Below are positions 26,041 to 34,316 of a DNA stretch of 64,000 bases, piece after piece. The stretch is from Haliscomenobacter sp965225875 (lineage in GTDB: Bacteria > Bacteroidota > Bacteroidia > Chitinophagales > Saprospiraceae): positions 62,001 to 126,000 of the forward strand of contig NZ_CBDDBS010000001.1 in NCBI RefSeq assembly GCF_965225875.1. Direction: 5' to 3'. The notes beneath the pieces were generated by a model, which searched no databases, was not told the DNA's origin, and was given only the letters and a program-made list of their open reading frames with translations. How positions within the stretch are numbered: position 1 is the stretch's first letter; every line of letters starts with the position of its first letter. Both the position numbers and the translations under genes were made by a program.

Positions 26041-27477
26041 ATGAACATTAAACAGATTGGAATTATACTTGGCCCCGCTTTATTCACCATACTTCTGATT
26101 ATTCCTCCACCGGAAGGCTTGGAGCCCGCTGCCTGGAAAGCCATTGCCATGGCCGCCTGGATGCTCAGCTGGTTCATCACCGAAGCATTACCGCTACCCG
26201 TAACGGCCCTTTTACCCATGGTGATCCAACCCCTTTTGGGCTTGGCGAAGGTCAAAGACGCCATGGCCCCCTATTCAGACCCCATCATTTATCTCTTCAT
26301 GGGTGGCTTCACCATTGCCCTGGCGATGGAACGCTGGAACCTGCACCGCCGCATCGCCCTGAACATCCTGCGGATGACCGGCTCGAATGCAAACGGCATC
26401 ATCCTCGGTTTTTTCCTGGCCACTGCCCTGATCAGCATGTGGATCAGCAATACCGCGACCACCATCATGATGTTGCCGATGGCGCTGTCAGTCATTGAAT
26501 TGGTGAATCAAAAAGATGAAAAAGGCAATCCCTTGCCCGGGATGCGCAATTTTGCGATTTCGATGATGCTGGGCGTATCCTATGCTTCCAGTATTGGGGG
26601 CGTTGGGACCTTGATTGGCACCCCGCCGAACGTGGTTTTTGCAGCACAGATGAAGGAGCTATTTGACAAACAAATCCCCTTTGGGCAATGGATGGCGGTG
26701 GGTGTACCCTATGCTATTTTGCTCTTGTTGGGCGGCTATTGGATCATTGTGCGCTGGATTTACCCCAATGGTTTGGGTAAAATTGAGGGAGCCAAAGAAC
26801 GACTAGACGCTGAACTGGCCAAACTTGGCCCGATGAGTGCGGGCGAAAAAAGAACCACTCTGGTTTTCACGCTGGCTGCCGCAGGCTGGATTTTTAAATT
26901 GCCCATCGAAAAGGCGATTCCAGGCTTGATCATCGAAGAATCTGTTGTGGGCATTTGTGCCGCACTGATGTTGTTTGCAGTGCCCATCAGTTGGAAAAAC
27001 TACACTTTTGCCCTGGATTGGAAACATACCGAAAAGTTGCCCTGGGGTATTCTGTTGCTCTTTGGCGGGGGACTGAGTTTGGCCGCGGCCTTATCCTCTA
27101 CTGGATTAATTGATTTGATCGGTCAACAATTTGCCGGAGGCAACGGAGGTTCTTGGTTGTTTTTATTCTTATTGGTGACGGTGACGGTGTTTTTGACCGA
27201 ATTGTTGTCCAACGTTGCACTGGTCGTGGTTTTTATCCCCGTCATTGGTGCCGTAGCTCAGGCCATGAACATCGACCCGGTGGTGATGTGTATCCCTGTA
27301 ACATTGGCAGCAAGTAGTGGATTTATGTTGCCCATGTCGACCCCACCCAATGCCATTGTATTTTCCAGTGGGCATTTGACCGTCACTACGATGATGCGGG
27401 CGGGGGTATGGTTGAACCTGTTGTCCATTGTACTGATGACGATCTTTGGTAAATTGGTGGTGCCTTTGTTCTTTTAG
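26041..27477 (+). CDS. DASS-family (SLC13) sodium-coupled anion/dicarboxylate symporter
   Basis: 478 residues with about eleven hydrophobic helices. Two family substrate/sodium motifs are visible: SNTATTIMMLPMA (first half) and TLAASSGFMLPMSTPPNAIV (second half), each an SNT/SxT-type hairpin followed by a proline. DASS proteins import sulfate, succinate or citrate with sodium. The ligand is not decided by the sequence; the second motif resembles di- and tricarboxylate carriers more than sulfate carriers. It stands alone between two inverted-repeat elements. Confidence 0.88.
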   Translation: MNIKQIGIILGPALFTILLIIPPPEGLEPAAWKAIAMAAWMLSWFITEALPLPVTALLPMVIQPLLGLAKVKDAMAPYSDPIIYLFMGGFTIALAMERWNLHRRIALNILRMTGSNANGIILGFFLATALISMWISNTATTIMMLPMALSVIELVNQKDEKGNPLPGMRNFAISMMLGVSYASSIGGVGTLIGTPPNVVFAAQMKELFDKQIPFGQWMAVGVPYAILLLLGGYWIIVRWIYPNGLGKIEGAKERLDAELAKLGPMSAGEKRTTLVFTLAAAGWIFKLPIEKAIPGLIIEESVVGICAALMLFAVPISWKNYTFALDWKHTEKLPWGILLLFGGGLSLAAALSSTGLIDLIGQQFAGGNGGSWLFLFLLVTVTVFLTELLSNVALVVVFIPVIGAVAQAMNIDPVVMCIPVTLAASSGFMLPMSTPPNAIVFSSGHLTVTTMMRAGVWLNLLSIVLMTIFGKLVVPLFF

Positions 27478-27485
27478 GAAAAAAA

Positions 27486-27620
27486 CGAAATAAAGGACAA
27501 AGTTGACTCGGCTATTTTTTGATTTGGCAAGGCGCGAGGAAGGCGCATAGCAGGCCTACGCAACTGACGAGCAACGCAGTAAAATCAAAAAAGAGACAGT
27601 CAGATTGTAACTTTATTTCG
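27486..27620. repeat. Inverted repeat with TTTTTTGATTT ends
   Basis: Outer CGAAATAAAG (27486-27495) pairs with CTTTATTTCG (27611-27620), and inner TTTTTTGATTT pairs with AAATCAAAAAA (ending near 27525 and starting near 27582), with weaker pairing between. The interior reads GGCAAGGCGCGAGGAAGGCG and then CAACTGACGAGCAACGC. It occupies the gap after the anion transporter. Confidence 0.7.
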
Positions 27621-27638
27621 TTTCCGTTCCTCAGACCG

Positions 27639-27646
27639 TATCTTTG
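27639..27646 (+). promoter_or_regulatory. -7 promoter box of the M20 gene
   Basis: TATCTTTG is an exact TAnnTTTG match 21 bases before the ATG at 27668, directly after the inverted repeat. Confidence 0.55.
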
Positions 27647-27667
27647 CGGCGGAAAAGAGTAGACACC

Positions 27668-28870
27668 ATGACACTGAAGGACAAAATTCAACAACTCGCC
27701 CAGGCTTATCACCCTGAAACTGTGGCCTTGCGGCGACACATCCACCAAAATCCCGAGCTTTCTTTTGAAGAACACGAAACCGGAAAATACGTAGCTGCCC
27801 AATTGCAAGAATGGGGCATCCAGCATCAAGTAGGTGTGGCAGGCACGGGAGTAGTGGCTTTAATTGAAGGCAAAAATCCTGGCAAAAATACTGTGGCTTT
27901 GCGCGCCGACATGGACGCCTTACCCATCATTGAAGCCAATGAGGTGCCATATAAATCCCAAAATCCGGGAGTGATGCACGCCTGTGGCCACGATGTCCAC
28001 ACCGCTTCCCTCCTCGGTGCTGCAAAAATTTTGCAGGAAACCCGTCAGGATTGGGAAGGAACCGTAAAGCTCATCTTTCAACCCGCCGAAGAACGCCTGC
28101 CCGGCGGAGCTTCGTTGATGATCAAGGAAGGAGTTTTGCAAAATCCCAGTCCCACTGCGATTGTTGGCCAACACGTGCATCCCCCCTTGGCGGCCGGAAA
28201 AGTGGGGTTTCGCCCAGGTCGTTACATGGGTTCTTGTGACGAGTTGTACATCACCATCACGGGGAAAGGGGGGCACGGAGCCATGCCTCAAGACTGCATT
28301 GACCCCATTCTGCTGGCAGCCCACATGATCACGGCCCTACAACAAATCGTCAGCCGCAACAACGACCCAACCATGCCGACTGTGTTGACTTTTGGAAAAT
28401 TCAACTCTACGGGTGGGGCCACCAACATCATCCCTAAAGAAGTGAAAATTGAAGGTACCTTCCGCACCATGAACGAAACCTGGCGCAAGGAAGCCCACCG
28501 CCGCATGAAATACATGGCCGAACACCTTATTGAAGGGATGGGTGGAAAAATTGATTTTTTCATCGATGTGGGTTATCCCTGTTTGCTCAATGATGAAGCG
28601 CTGACTTTGCGCATGCGTGAATCTGCCGAGGATTATTTGGGCGTAGAAAATGTGGTCGATCTTCCGGTACGCCTCACCGCCGAAGATTTTTCCTACTACT
28701 CACAGGAAATGCCAGCTTGTTTTTATCGATTGGGAACGGGCAATGTGGAGCGGGGCATCACCTCTCCGGTGCATTCGGATACTTTTGACATTGATGAGGA
28801 GGCTTTGAAAGTGGGGGCTGGATTGATGGCCTGGCTGGCGGTACAGGAGTTGGAATCAACGGGAAACTAG
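27668..28870 (+). CDS. M20 family amidohydrolase (N-acyl-amino-acid / hippurate hydrolase type)
   Basis: 400 residues from ATG 27668; an in-frame TTG at 27644 lies inside the -7 promoter box and is rejected. Family motifs: LRRHIHQNPELSFEEHET at the start, metal-site blocks RADMDALPI and HACGHDVHTA, QPAEE(R)LPGGA, a dimerisation domain (about 185-300) and a late HSDTFDIDE. These match the dinuclear-metal aminoacylase/IAA-amino-acid hydrolase branch, which removes acyl groups from N-acyl amino acids. No signal peptide is present, so it acts in the cytoplasm. It probably processes imported acyl-amino acids; exact substrate unknown. Confidence 0.9.
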   Translation: MTLKDKIQQLAQAYHPETVALRRHIHQNPELSFEEHETGKYVAAQLQEWGIQHQVGVAGTGVVALIEGKNPGKNTVALRADMDALPIIEANEVPYKSQNPGVMHACGHDVHTASLLGAAKILQETRQDWEGTVKLIFQPAEERLPGGASLMIKEGVLQNPSPTAIVGQHVHPPLAAGKVGFRPGRYMGSCDELYITITGKGGHGAMPQDCIDPILLAAHMITALQQIVSRNNDPTMPTVLTFGKFNSTGGATNIIPKEVKIEGTFRTMNETWRKEAHRRMKYMAEHLIEGMGGKIDFFIDVGYPCLLNDEALTLRMRESAEDYLGVENVVDLPVRLTAEDFSYYSQEMPACFYRLGTGNVERGITSPVHSDTFDIDEEALKVGAGLMAWLAVQELESTGN

Positions 28871-28879
28871 CTTTCGCAG

Positions 28880-29061
28880 AAAACCCCGAAGGGGTGATAT
28901 GATTATAGAAAATGCATTGCGCGAAATGTTTTCAAAGAGAGAAACCCCGAAGGGGTGGCATTATGTAATGCTGAAAATAATGCCACCCCTTCGGGGTTTC
29001 TCTAAAAAAAATCGTTCTTTCCTTTCTCTTTTCTATAATCATTTCACCCCTTCGGGGTTTT
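28880..29061. repeat. Nested palindromes built on ACCCCGAAGGGGTG
   Basis: Outer arms 28880-28912 and 29029-29061 match over 33 bases with one mismatch (AAAACCCCGAAGGGGTGATA...). Inside, a second perfect 27-bp stem (28938-28964 with 28977-29003) uses the same ACCCCGAAGGGGTGG core. Four copies of the core thus lie in alternating orientation between the convergent M20 and hydrolase-fusion genes. Confidence 0.9.
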
Positions 29062-29076
29062 CGGATCGAATTAAAT

Positions 29077-31578
29077 CTATTTCCTTAACAACTGCCCGGG
29101 GAATGCTTTGGTACTTTTTCCACCAGTAAAAACCAACTTCCCATTCACCCATACCCGTTCAATACCTGTCGATAAAGCAGTGGGATTTTGAAAAGTAGCA
29201 TTGTCCTGCACCGTTTTGGGGTCAAACAATACCAGATCGGCAAAATAACCCGGAGCAATCAACCCTCGTCCCTGCAACCCGAGATGCTCCGCCGAAAGAC
29301 CCGTCATTTTGTGGATGGCTTCCTCCAGGCCCAGGGCTTTTTTCTCCCGCACATAACGCGCCAACACCCGCGTAAACGCACCATGCCCCCGTGGATGGCT
29401 GCGGTGAGTTCCATCCGAACACACATTGGTATGCGGCCAGCGCAATAAGTTGATCACATCCTGATCGGCCATTGAGGCACCGATGATGGATTCAGTTTGA
29501 TCGGTACGTTCCGCCTCAGCGACCAGGTACATCAAGGTTTTGGCTACTGCTTCGCCGCGCATTTGGGCAATGGCGCTCAGGGTTTTGCCCGCATAGGCTG
29601 GTTGTGCGCCAAAACGGGAGACAATGCTGCGGGTAGGGTCGATCAATTGAGTGACTGCAAATTCGGCGCTAGCCAGGTTATCGAAGTCTTTTTTGGGAAA
29701 CAAAACCCGCAAGGTCGATTGCCAATGCTCATAAGGGTAAACATCCGCTGTGATGTCGATGCCTTCAGCCCGTGCAGCTTGCAGGCGAGCCAGCAATTGA
29801 GGGGCTTGCCCCCACTTGCTTTTGAGGGCAATTTTAAAATGGGAAATCTGTACTGGCAACTTGGCCTCCCGCCCAATCTGAATGATTTCATCGAGGGCAT
29901 CGTCCAAATGAATGTCTTCACTGCGGATATGGCTCATGTAGCGCCCCCCAGCTGCTGCTGCCACTTTGGCCAAAGTGATCACCTCATCGCGATTGGAATA
30001 AAAACCTTCCTCGTATTCCAGGCCAGAGCACAAACCCAGGGCGCCTGCTTTTAACTCTGCGGCCAATAATTCCTTCATTTTTTCCACTTCCGCTGTAGTA
30101 GCTGGCCGCCGAAAACTGCTCAGGCCCATAGCCCGCAAACGCAGGGTACTGTGCCCGGCATAAGAAGCCAGGTTCACGGCGATCGGCCGGCGTTGGAGCC
30201 AGAAAGCCAAACTGTCCATAGGTTCTGATTCGCCATCCTGACCAGAAACTATGGTGGTGATGCCTTGACTGACCACAGCCAGCATGTCCGGTTTATCGGC
30301 CATTGCTCCGGCATGGTGGCTGTGGGTATCGATAAAACCAGGAGCCAGGACTTTCCCCAGGCCATCGATAACCTTTTCGCCAGTTAGAGGACTCAATGCA
30401 CCAATATCCTGAATGCGGTTGTTGAGTACGCGCACCGCTCCAAAACGGGCGGCGCTCCCTGTGCCATCCACAATTTGCACATTGCGAATGAGCATCGAAC
30501 TGGGAAAAGCAAAAGTTTTGCCTTCTGACCAGGCCCGGAGGATTTGGTGTACAAAACCCTGACCGGAATTGTCCAGGGCAATCAAGGTCGTTTTTTGCTC
30601 CAAATTCCTAACGATCAAAGTGCGAAACCCGACCCAACTGCCCGTATGGCTCAACTCCCGGCCTTCTTTGCCAATACCCCAGCCGAAGCCATAGGGGTAA
30701 GTGCTGCCATCGTTCAATTTGACGGGAGTAAACGCTTCATCCAGGGTGCTTTTTTTCACCAATTTTTCCGTGTACAAGGCTTGTTCCCAGCGCAGCAAAT
30801 CTTCCGCTGAGCTGTAAACATTGCCATCGCCCACTACCCCATCGATGCTGATGAGGTCATCCGGAAGCCATTTTCCGCCTTCCCGGCGCATGCCCATTAC
30901 GCGTTGAGCGGGAGCAGCAGGGCCTTTGAAGTGGTAGACAAAAGTGTGGCTAAGGCCCAATGGGCGAGCAATCCGTTCAGCAAAAAACTGGGCGAAGGGT
31001 TTTCCTGAGGCCTTTTCTATCACCGAAGCCAGGAGCACATAGCCTGTGTTGCAATAAGACCATTTGCTACCGGGCTCAAACTCCAGGGCGGGTTTGTGTC
31101 GCGCCAACAATTGTAAAAGGTCTTCATTGGTCAGGGTATCCAGCAGGGTGAGCTGGCGTTGAGCCAGGTCAAAATACTCGGGCAGGCCGGAAGTATGGGT
31201 CAAAAGCTGTCGGACGTTGATGTTGGGATAAGGGAAGCTCGGCAGGTATTTTTGCACCGGATCATCATACTGTAGTTTATTTTCTTCCTTGAGCAGCATG
31301 GCACTCATGGCCACAAATTGCTTGGATACTGAGGCGAGGTTAAAGGAGGATTGGGTACTCAAAAGGGTTTTGCCACTTGCGTCATTTTGCCCAAAAGCTT
31401 TTTTATACAGCACCTGACCTTCCTGTGCCACGAGCACCGCGCCATTGAACAACTGGAGTTGATGCAAGGCAGTTAAGGCCGAATCCAGGCGGATGGGGTT
31501 GGGTTTGTTTTGACCGTAGCTCAAGTTGAGATAGAGCAAACAAAAGAGCAGCAGTCTGATTTTCAGCAGTTTTTCCAT
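29077..31578 (-). CDS. Exported fusion: beta-lactamase-type serine hydrolase + D-aminoacylase
   Basis: 833 residues from the ATG at 31578, chosen because it opens a signal peptide (KLLKIRLLLFCLLYLNLSYG); a longer frame to 31653 adds an unlikely 25 residues. Residues ~30-345 are a class C/PBP4*-like serine hydrolase: S83-V-S-K86 and Y175-C-N177, with a later HTGSW. Residues ~360-833 are an amidohydrolase of the N-acyl-D-amino-acid deacylase type: metal site GFIDTHSHH (H419, H421), YMSHIRSED, QISHFK and CSDGTHRSHPRGHG. The first half may cut D-amino-acid-containing peptides or esters, the second deacylates N-acyl-D-amino acids. Both active sites look intact. The combination suggests scavenging of peptidoglycan-like D-amino-acid material in the periplasm (inference). 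Confidence 0.9.
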   Translation of the reverse strand: MEKLLKIRLLLFCLLYLNLSYGQNKPNPIRLDSALTALHQLQLFNGAVLVAQEGQVLYKKAFGQNDASGKTLLSTQSSFNLASVSKQFVAMSAMLLKEENKLQYDDPVQKYLPSFPYPNINVRQLLTHTSGLPEYFDLAQRQLTLLDTLTNEDLLQLLARHKPALEFEPGSKWSYCNTGYVLLASVIEKASGKPFAQFFAERIARPLGLSHTFVYHFKGPAAPAQRVMGMRREGGKWLPDDLISIDGVVGDGNVYSSAEDLLRWEQALYTEKLVKKSTLDEAFTPVKLNDGSTYPYGFGWGIGKEGRELSHTGSWVGFRTLIVRNLEQKTTLIALDNSGQGFVHQILRAWSEGKTFAFPSSMLIRNVQIVDGTGSAARFGAVRVLNNRIQDIGALSPLTGEKVIDGLGKVLAPGFIDTHSHHAGAMADKPDMLAVVSQGITTIVSGQDGESEPMDSLAFWLQRRPIAVNLASYAGHSTLRLRAMGLSSFRRPATTAEVEKMKELLAAELKAGALGLCSGLEYEEGFYSNRDEVITLAKVAAAAGGRYMSHIRSEDIHLDDALDEIIQIGREAKLPVQISHFKIALKSKWGQAPQLLARLQAARAEGIDITADVYPYEHWQSTLRVLFPKKDFDNLASAEFAVTQLIDPTRSIVSRFGAQPAYAGKTLSAIAQMRGEAVAKTLMYLVAEAERTDQTESIIGASMADQDVINLLRWPHTNVCSDGTHRSHPRGHGAFTRVLARYVREKKALGLEEAIHKMTGLSAEHLGLQGRGLIAPGYFADLVLFDPKTVQDNATFQNPTALSTGIERVWVNGKLVFTGGKSTKAFPGQLLRK

Positions 31579-31740
31579 AATGTTGATGCAATGGTCTGAT
31601 TTGATCCTAAAATTGAGGAAAATAGCCCATATTTCTGTACATCGGCTTACCAAGTGTATTTTTTTTCCTGAAAAAGCAAGTCAGCCAAGCATCTTTGTTT
31701 TTGTTTCGCCCTCCTTGTTAAAACACTCAAAACCTGATTG

Positions 31741-33234
31741 ATGAAACCAACGCTTACCTTCTTGTGCTGGCTCAGCCTACTGCCTTTTTTGCCAGCCCAA
31801 CAATTTATTCAAGTAAAAACTGGCCCGCTGGTAACCAAACCCGGCGATAGCCGCAGCATCAACCTTGTAGACGTCAATGGTGATGGGCTGGATGATGTGT
31901 TCATCTCCAAAGGCTTAAAAGGTGGGCAGAACAATGACCTTTACCTCAACCTCGGCAAGGGCAATTTTAAAGCCATCACCTCCGACTCCATCACCCTCGA
32001 CATGAGTCCTTCCGATGGTGCCACCTTTGCCGATACCGATAACGACGGCGACCTCGACGCCTACGTCACCACCTGGTACCGCCGCCCCAACCTTTTTTAC
32101 ACCAATGATGGCAAAGGAAATTTCACGCACCAGGGCCAGGGCATTACCGGTCAAATGGGCACCTATTCCGAAACTGCCGCCTTTGGGGACTACGACAATG
32201 ATGGACTCGTTGACATCTACATCACCAACAGCGCCGGGGACAAACGGAACCTGCTCTACCGCAATACCGGCAACAATACCTTCGAACGCATCCAACTCGA
32301 TTGGCTCAGCGAAGCCCTGCCCAGCCGCTCCGCCAATTGGGCAGACTACGACAACGATGGGGATTTGGATCTTTTTGTGGCCAATGAAGAAGCGAATTAC
32401 AATAGTCTTTTCAAAAACCAGGGCAAGGGGCATTTTGAAAAAATCGCCAATGACCCAGTGGTACGCGATACTTTTAGCTCTGTTACCGCCAGTTGGGGCG
32501 ACATGAACAACGATGGGTTTCTGGACTTGTTCGTGGGCAATGCTGGGTTCATGAAGCCTCAGAACAACCAGCTTTTTCTCAACAATGGCAAAGGTGGTTT
32601 TACTTTGGCGCCTACTGGGCCCATCCAAACTGATGGGGGTTGTAGCTTCGGCAGCGCCTTTGCCGATTACGACAATGATGGTGACCTGGATTTGTTTGTC
32701 AGCAATGGGTATTGCGCTGGAGAAATTGTGAACTTTTTGTACCGCAACCAAGGGGATGGGACCTTTGAACGCGACCTGAAAAGCCTACCCAATTTTAGTA
32801 CCCCCTGTTCTTTTGGCACCGCCTGGAGCGACCTGAACAATGATGGGTTTCAGGATTTGGTGATCTCTACCTGCAAAAACGGCCAAAGCGACCCTGAGCC
32901 CAATAACCTGCTGTTTATGAATCAGGGGAATAAAAATACCTGGGTGGAAATTCGTTTATCGGGAACCAAATCCAATCGTGCGGCCATCGGGGCAAAACTG
33001 CGGGTAAAAAGTACCATCAATGGCAAGTCAGTCTGGCAACTGCGCGAAATTTCAGCTCAAACTGGTTATGCCGGGCAAAACAGCCTCACGGCACATTTCG
33101 GGTTAGCCAGTGCCAAACAAGTGGATGAATTGGTCGTGGAATGGCCCAGTGGTGCCAAGCAGCAGTTCAAAAAAGTGAAAGCAGGCAAACGGTATCAGCT
33201 TAAGGAAAATGGGAAACTGGTCATTTGGCCTTAG
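31741..33234 (+). CDS. VCBS/FG-GAP repeat protein with ASPIC/UnbV domain
   Basis: 497 residues from ATG 31741 (a TTG one codon earlier is ignored), with a signal peptide (LTFLCWLSLLPFLPAQ). About seven propeller units carry calcium-type loops: DVNGDGLDD, DTDNDGDLD, DYDNDGLVD, DYDNDGDLD, DMNNDGFLD and DLNNDGFQD. An ASPIC/UnbV domain closes the protein (about 415-490; AAIGAKLRVKS ... YAGQNSLTAHFGLASAKQVD). It is half the size of the lipoprotein at 1904-5167 and has no lipobox Cys, so it is probably secreted or periplasmic. Its last 14 bases overlap the end of the convergent oxidoreductase gene. Ligand unknown. Confidence 0.87.
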   Translation: MKPTLTFLCWLSLLPFLPAQQFIQVKTGPLVTKPGDSRSINLVDVNGDGLDDVFISKGLKGGQNNDLYLNLGKGNFKAITSDSITLDMSPSDGATFADTDNDGDLDAYVTTWYRRPNLFYTNDGKGNFTHQGQGITGQMGTYSETAAFGDYDNDGLVDIYITNSAGDKRNLLYRNTGNNTFERIQLDWLSEALPSRSANWADYDNDGDLDLFVANEEANYNSLFKNQGKGHFEKIANDPVVRDTFSSVTASWGDMNNDGFLDLFVGNAGFMKPQNNQLFLNNGKGGFTLAPTGPIQTDGGCSFGSAFADYDNDGDLDLFVSNGYCAGEIVNFLYRNQGDGTFERDLKSLPNFSTPCSFGTAWSDLNNDGFQDLVISTCKNGQSDPEPNNLLFMNQGNKNTWVEIRLSGTKSNRAAIGAKLRVKSTINGKSVWQLREISAQTGYAGQNSLTAHFGLASAKQVDELVVEWPSGAKQQFKKVKAGKRYQLKENGKLVIWP

Positions 33235-34138
33235 CGCCCTTTAATTCACGCAAAGCCCCTTCCAACTGTGGGTATTCAAAATCAAATCCTTCCTTCTGAA
33301 TTTTAGCGGATGAGGCCCTTACCCCGGTGAGGATGGCATCCGCCAATTCACCCAACACCAAGCGTAGCCCGAAGGTAGGGGCAGGGATATTGATGGCCCT
33401 GGGAGCAAATATTTTTGACGCCGTTTTGATCAATTCCCGGTTGCGTACCGGATTGGGGGCTACCCCATTGAAAAAGCCCTGCATGTCTTCATCTTGGAGC
33501 GCAAACATAAACATCCGGCAAAGGTCGTCGATATGGATCCAGGGGTACCAGGTTTGGCCGGTGCCAAAATAAGGAGCCGCGCCCAATTTCATGGGTTCGA
33601 GCAGTTTGGGCAAGGCACCACCCTTGGTAGAAAGCACAATGCCAACTCGTAACCCAACTACCCGCAAACCCGTTTCGCCCAAGCTGCGAATGGAGGCTTC
33701 CCAGGCAATACAACTTTCGGGCAAAAAACCTTTGCCGGGTGCAGCATCTTCATTGACCCATTGTTCGGAAGGGTTGTCGCCGTAATACCCCACCGCTGCG
33801 CTCGAAATAAAGGCTTTGGGTTTTTCAGGCATCGCCAGGATTTGGCGTTTGAGCAATTGGTTGCTTTTTACCCGACTATCGATGATGAGGCGTTTGCGCA
33901 CTTGCGTCCAGGGTTTGTCGGCTACGCCTGCTCCAGCGAGGTTGATGATGTAGTCGATATTTTCGAGGGCTTTGGCATCGATCGTGCCTTTGTCTACGTC
34001 CCAGGCATAGGTTGGATAAAGCGCATCTACGCGGGGATTCCGGCTGAGTTGCCTCACCTCAAAACCCTGCTCGCTCAGCAATTTGCTCAATTGGGTGCCA
34101 ATTAAACCTGTACCTCCAGCAATTAATACACTACGCAT
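33221..34138 (-). CDS. TIGR01777-family NAD(P)-dependent epimerase/oxidoreductase
   Basis: 305 residues. An N-terminal Rossmann glycine motif (VLIAGGTGLIGTQLSKLL), INLAGAGVADKPWTQ, SSAAVGYYGD (active-site Tyr region) and a C-terminal DUF1731-type tail (RASSAKIQKEGFDFEYPQLE) identify the YfcH/TIGR01777 group of extended short-chain dehydrogenases. Substrate unknown. Its stop lies inside the end of the convergent VCBS gene (14-base overlap). No operon partners. Confidence 0.88.
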   Translation of the reverse strand: MRSVLIAGGTGLIGTQLSKLLSEQGFEVRQLSRNPRVDALYPTYAWDVDKGTIDAKALENIDYIINLAGAGVADKPWTQVRKRLIIDSRVKSNQLLKRQILAMPEKPKAFISSAAVGYYGDNPSEQWVNEDAAPGKGFLPESCIAWEASIRSLGETGLRVVGLRVGIVLSTKGGALPKLLEPMKLGAAPYFGTGQTWYPWIHIDDLCRMFMFALQDEDMQGFFNGVAPNPVRNRELIKTASKIFAPRAINIPAPTFGLRLVLGELADAILTGVRASSAKIQKEGFDFEYPQLEGALRELKGAKAK

Positions 34139-34316
34139 CCTGTTTATTTTTTATCCACAAAATACAACAGCTAAACTCGGGATAATTTTTTTTCCGTTGC
34201 ATAATGTTTAATTTTGAGCAAATAAGCTCACAAAGTTAATGAAGCTTATTTGTAACACCAGATTTAATCAGTCGTTCATTGGTGTAGTAAAATTTTGAAA
34301 CCTTTAATCCAAAGTA

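Noticed and set aside
28899..29129. 76-codon + strand ORF
   Set aside because: It reads through the ACCCCGAAGGGGTG palindromes and has no protein-like features.
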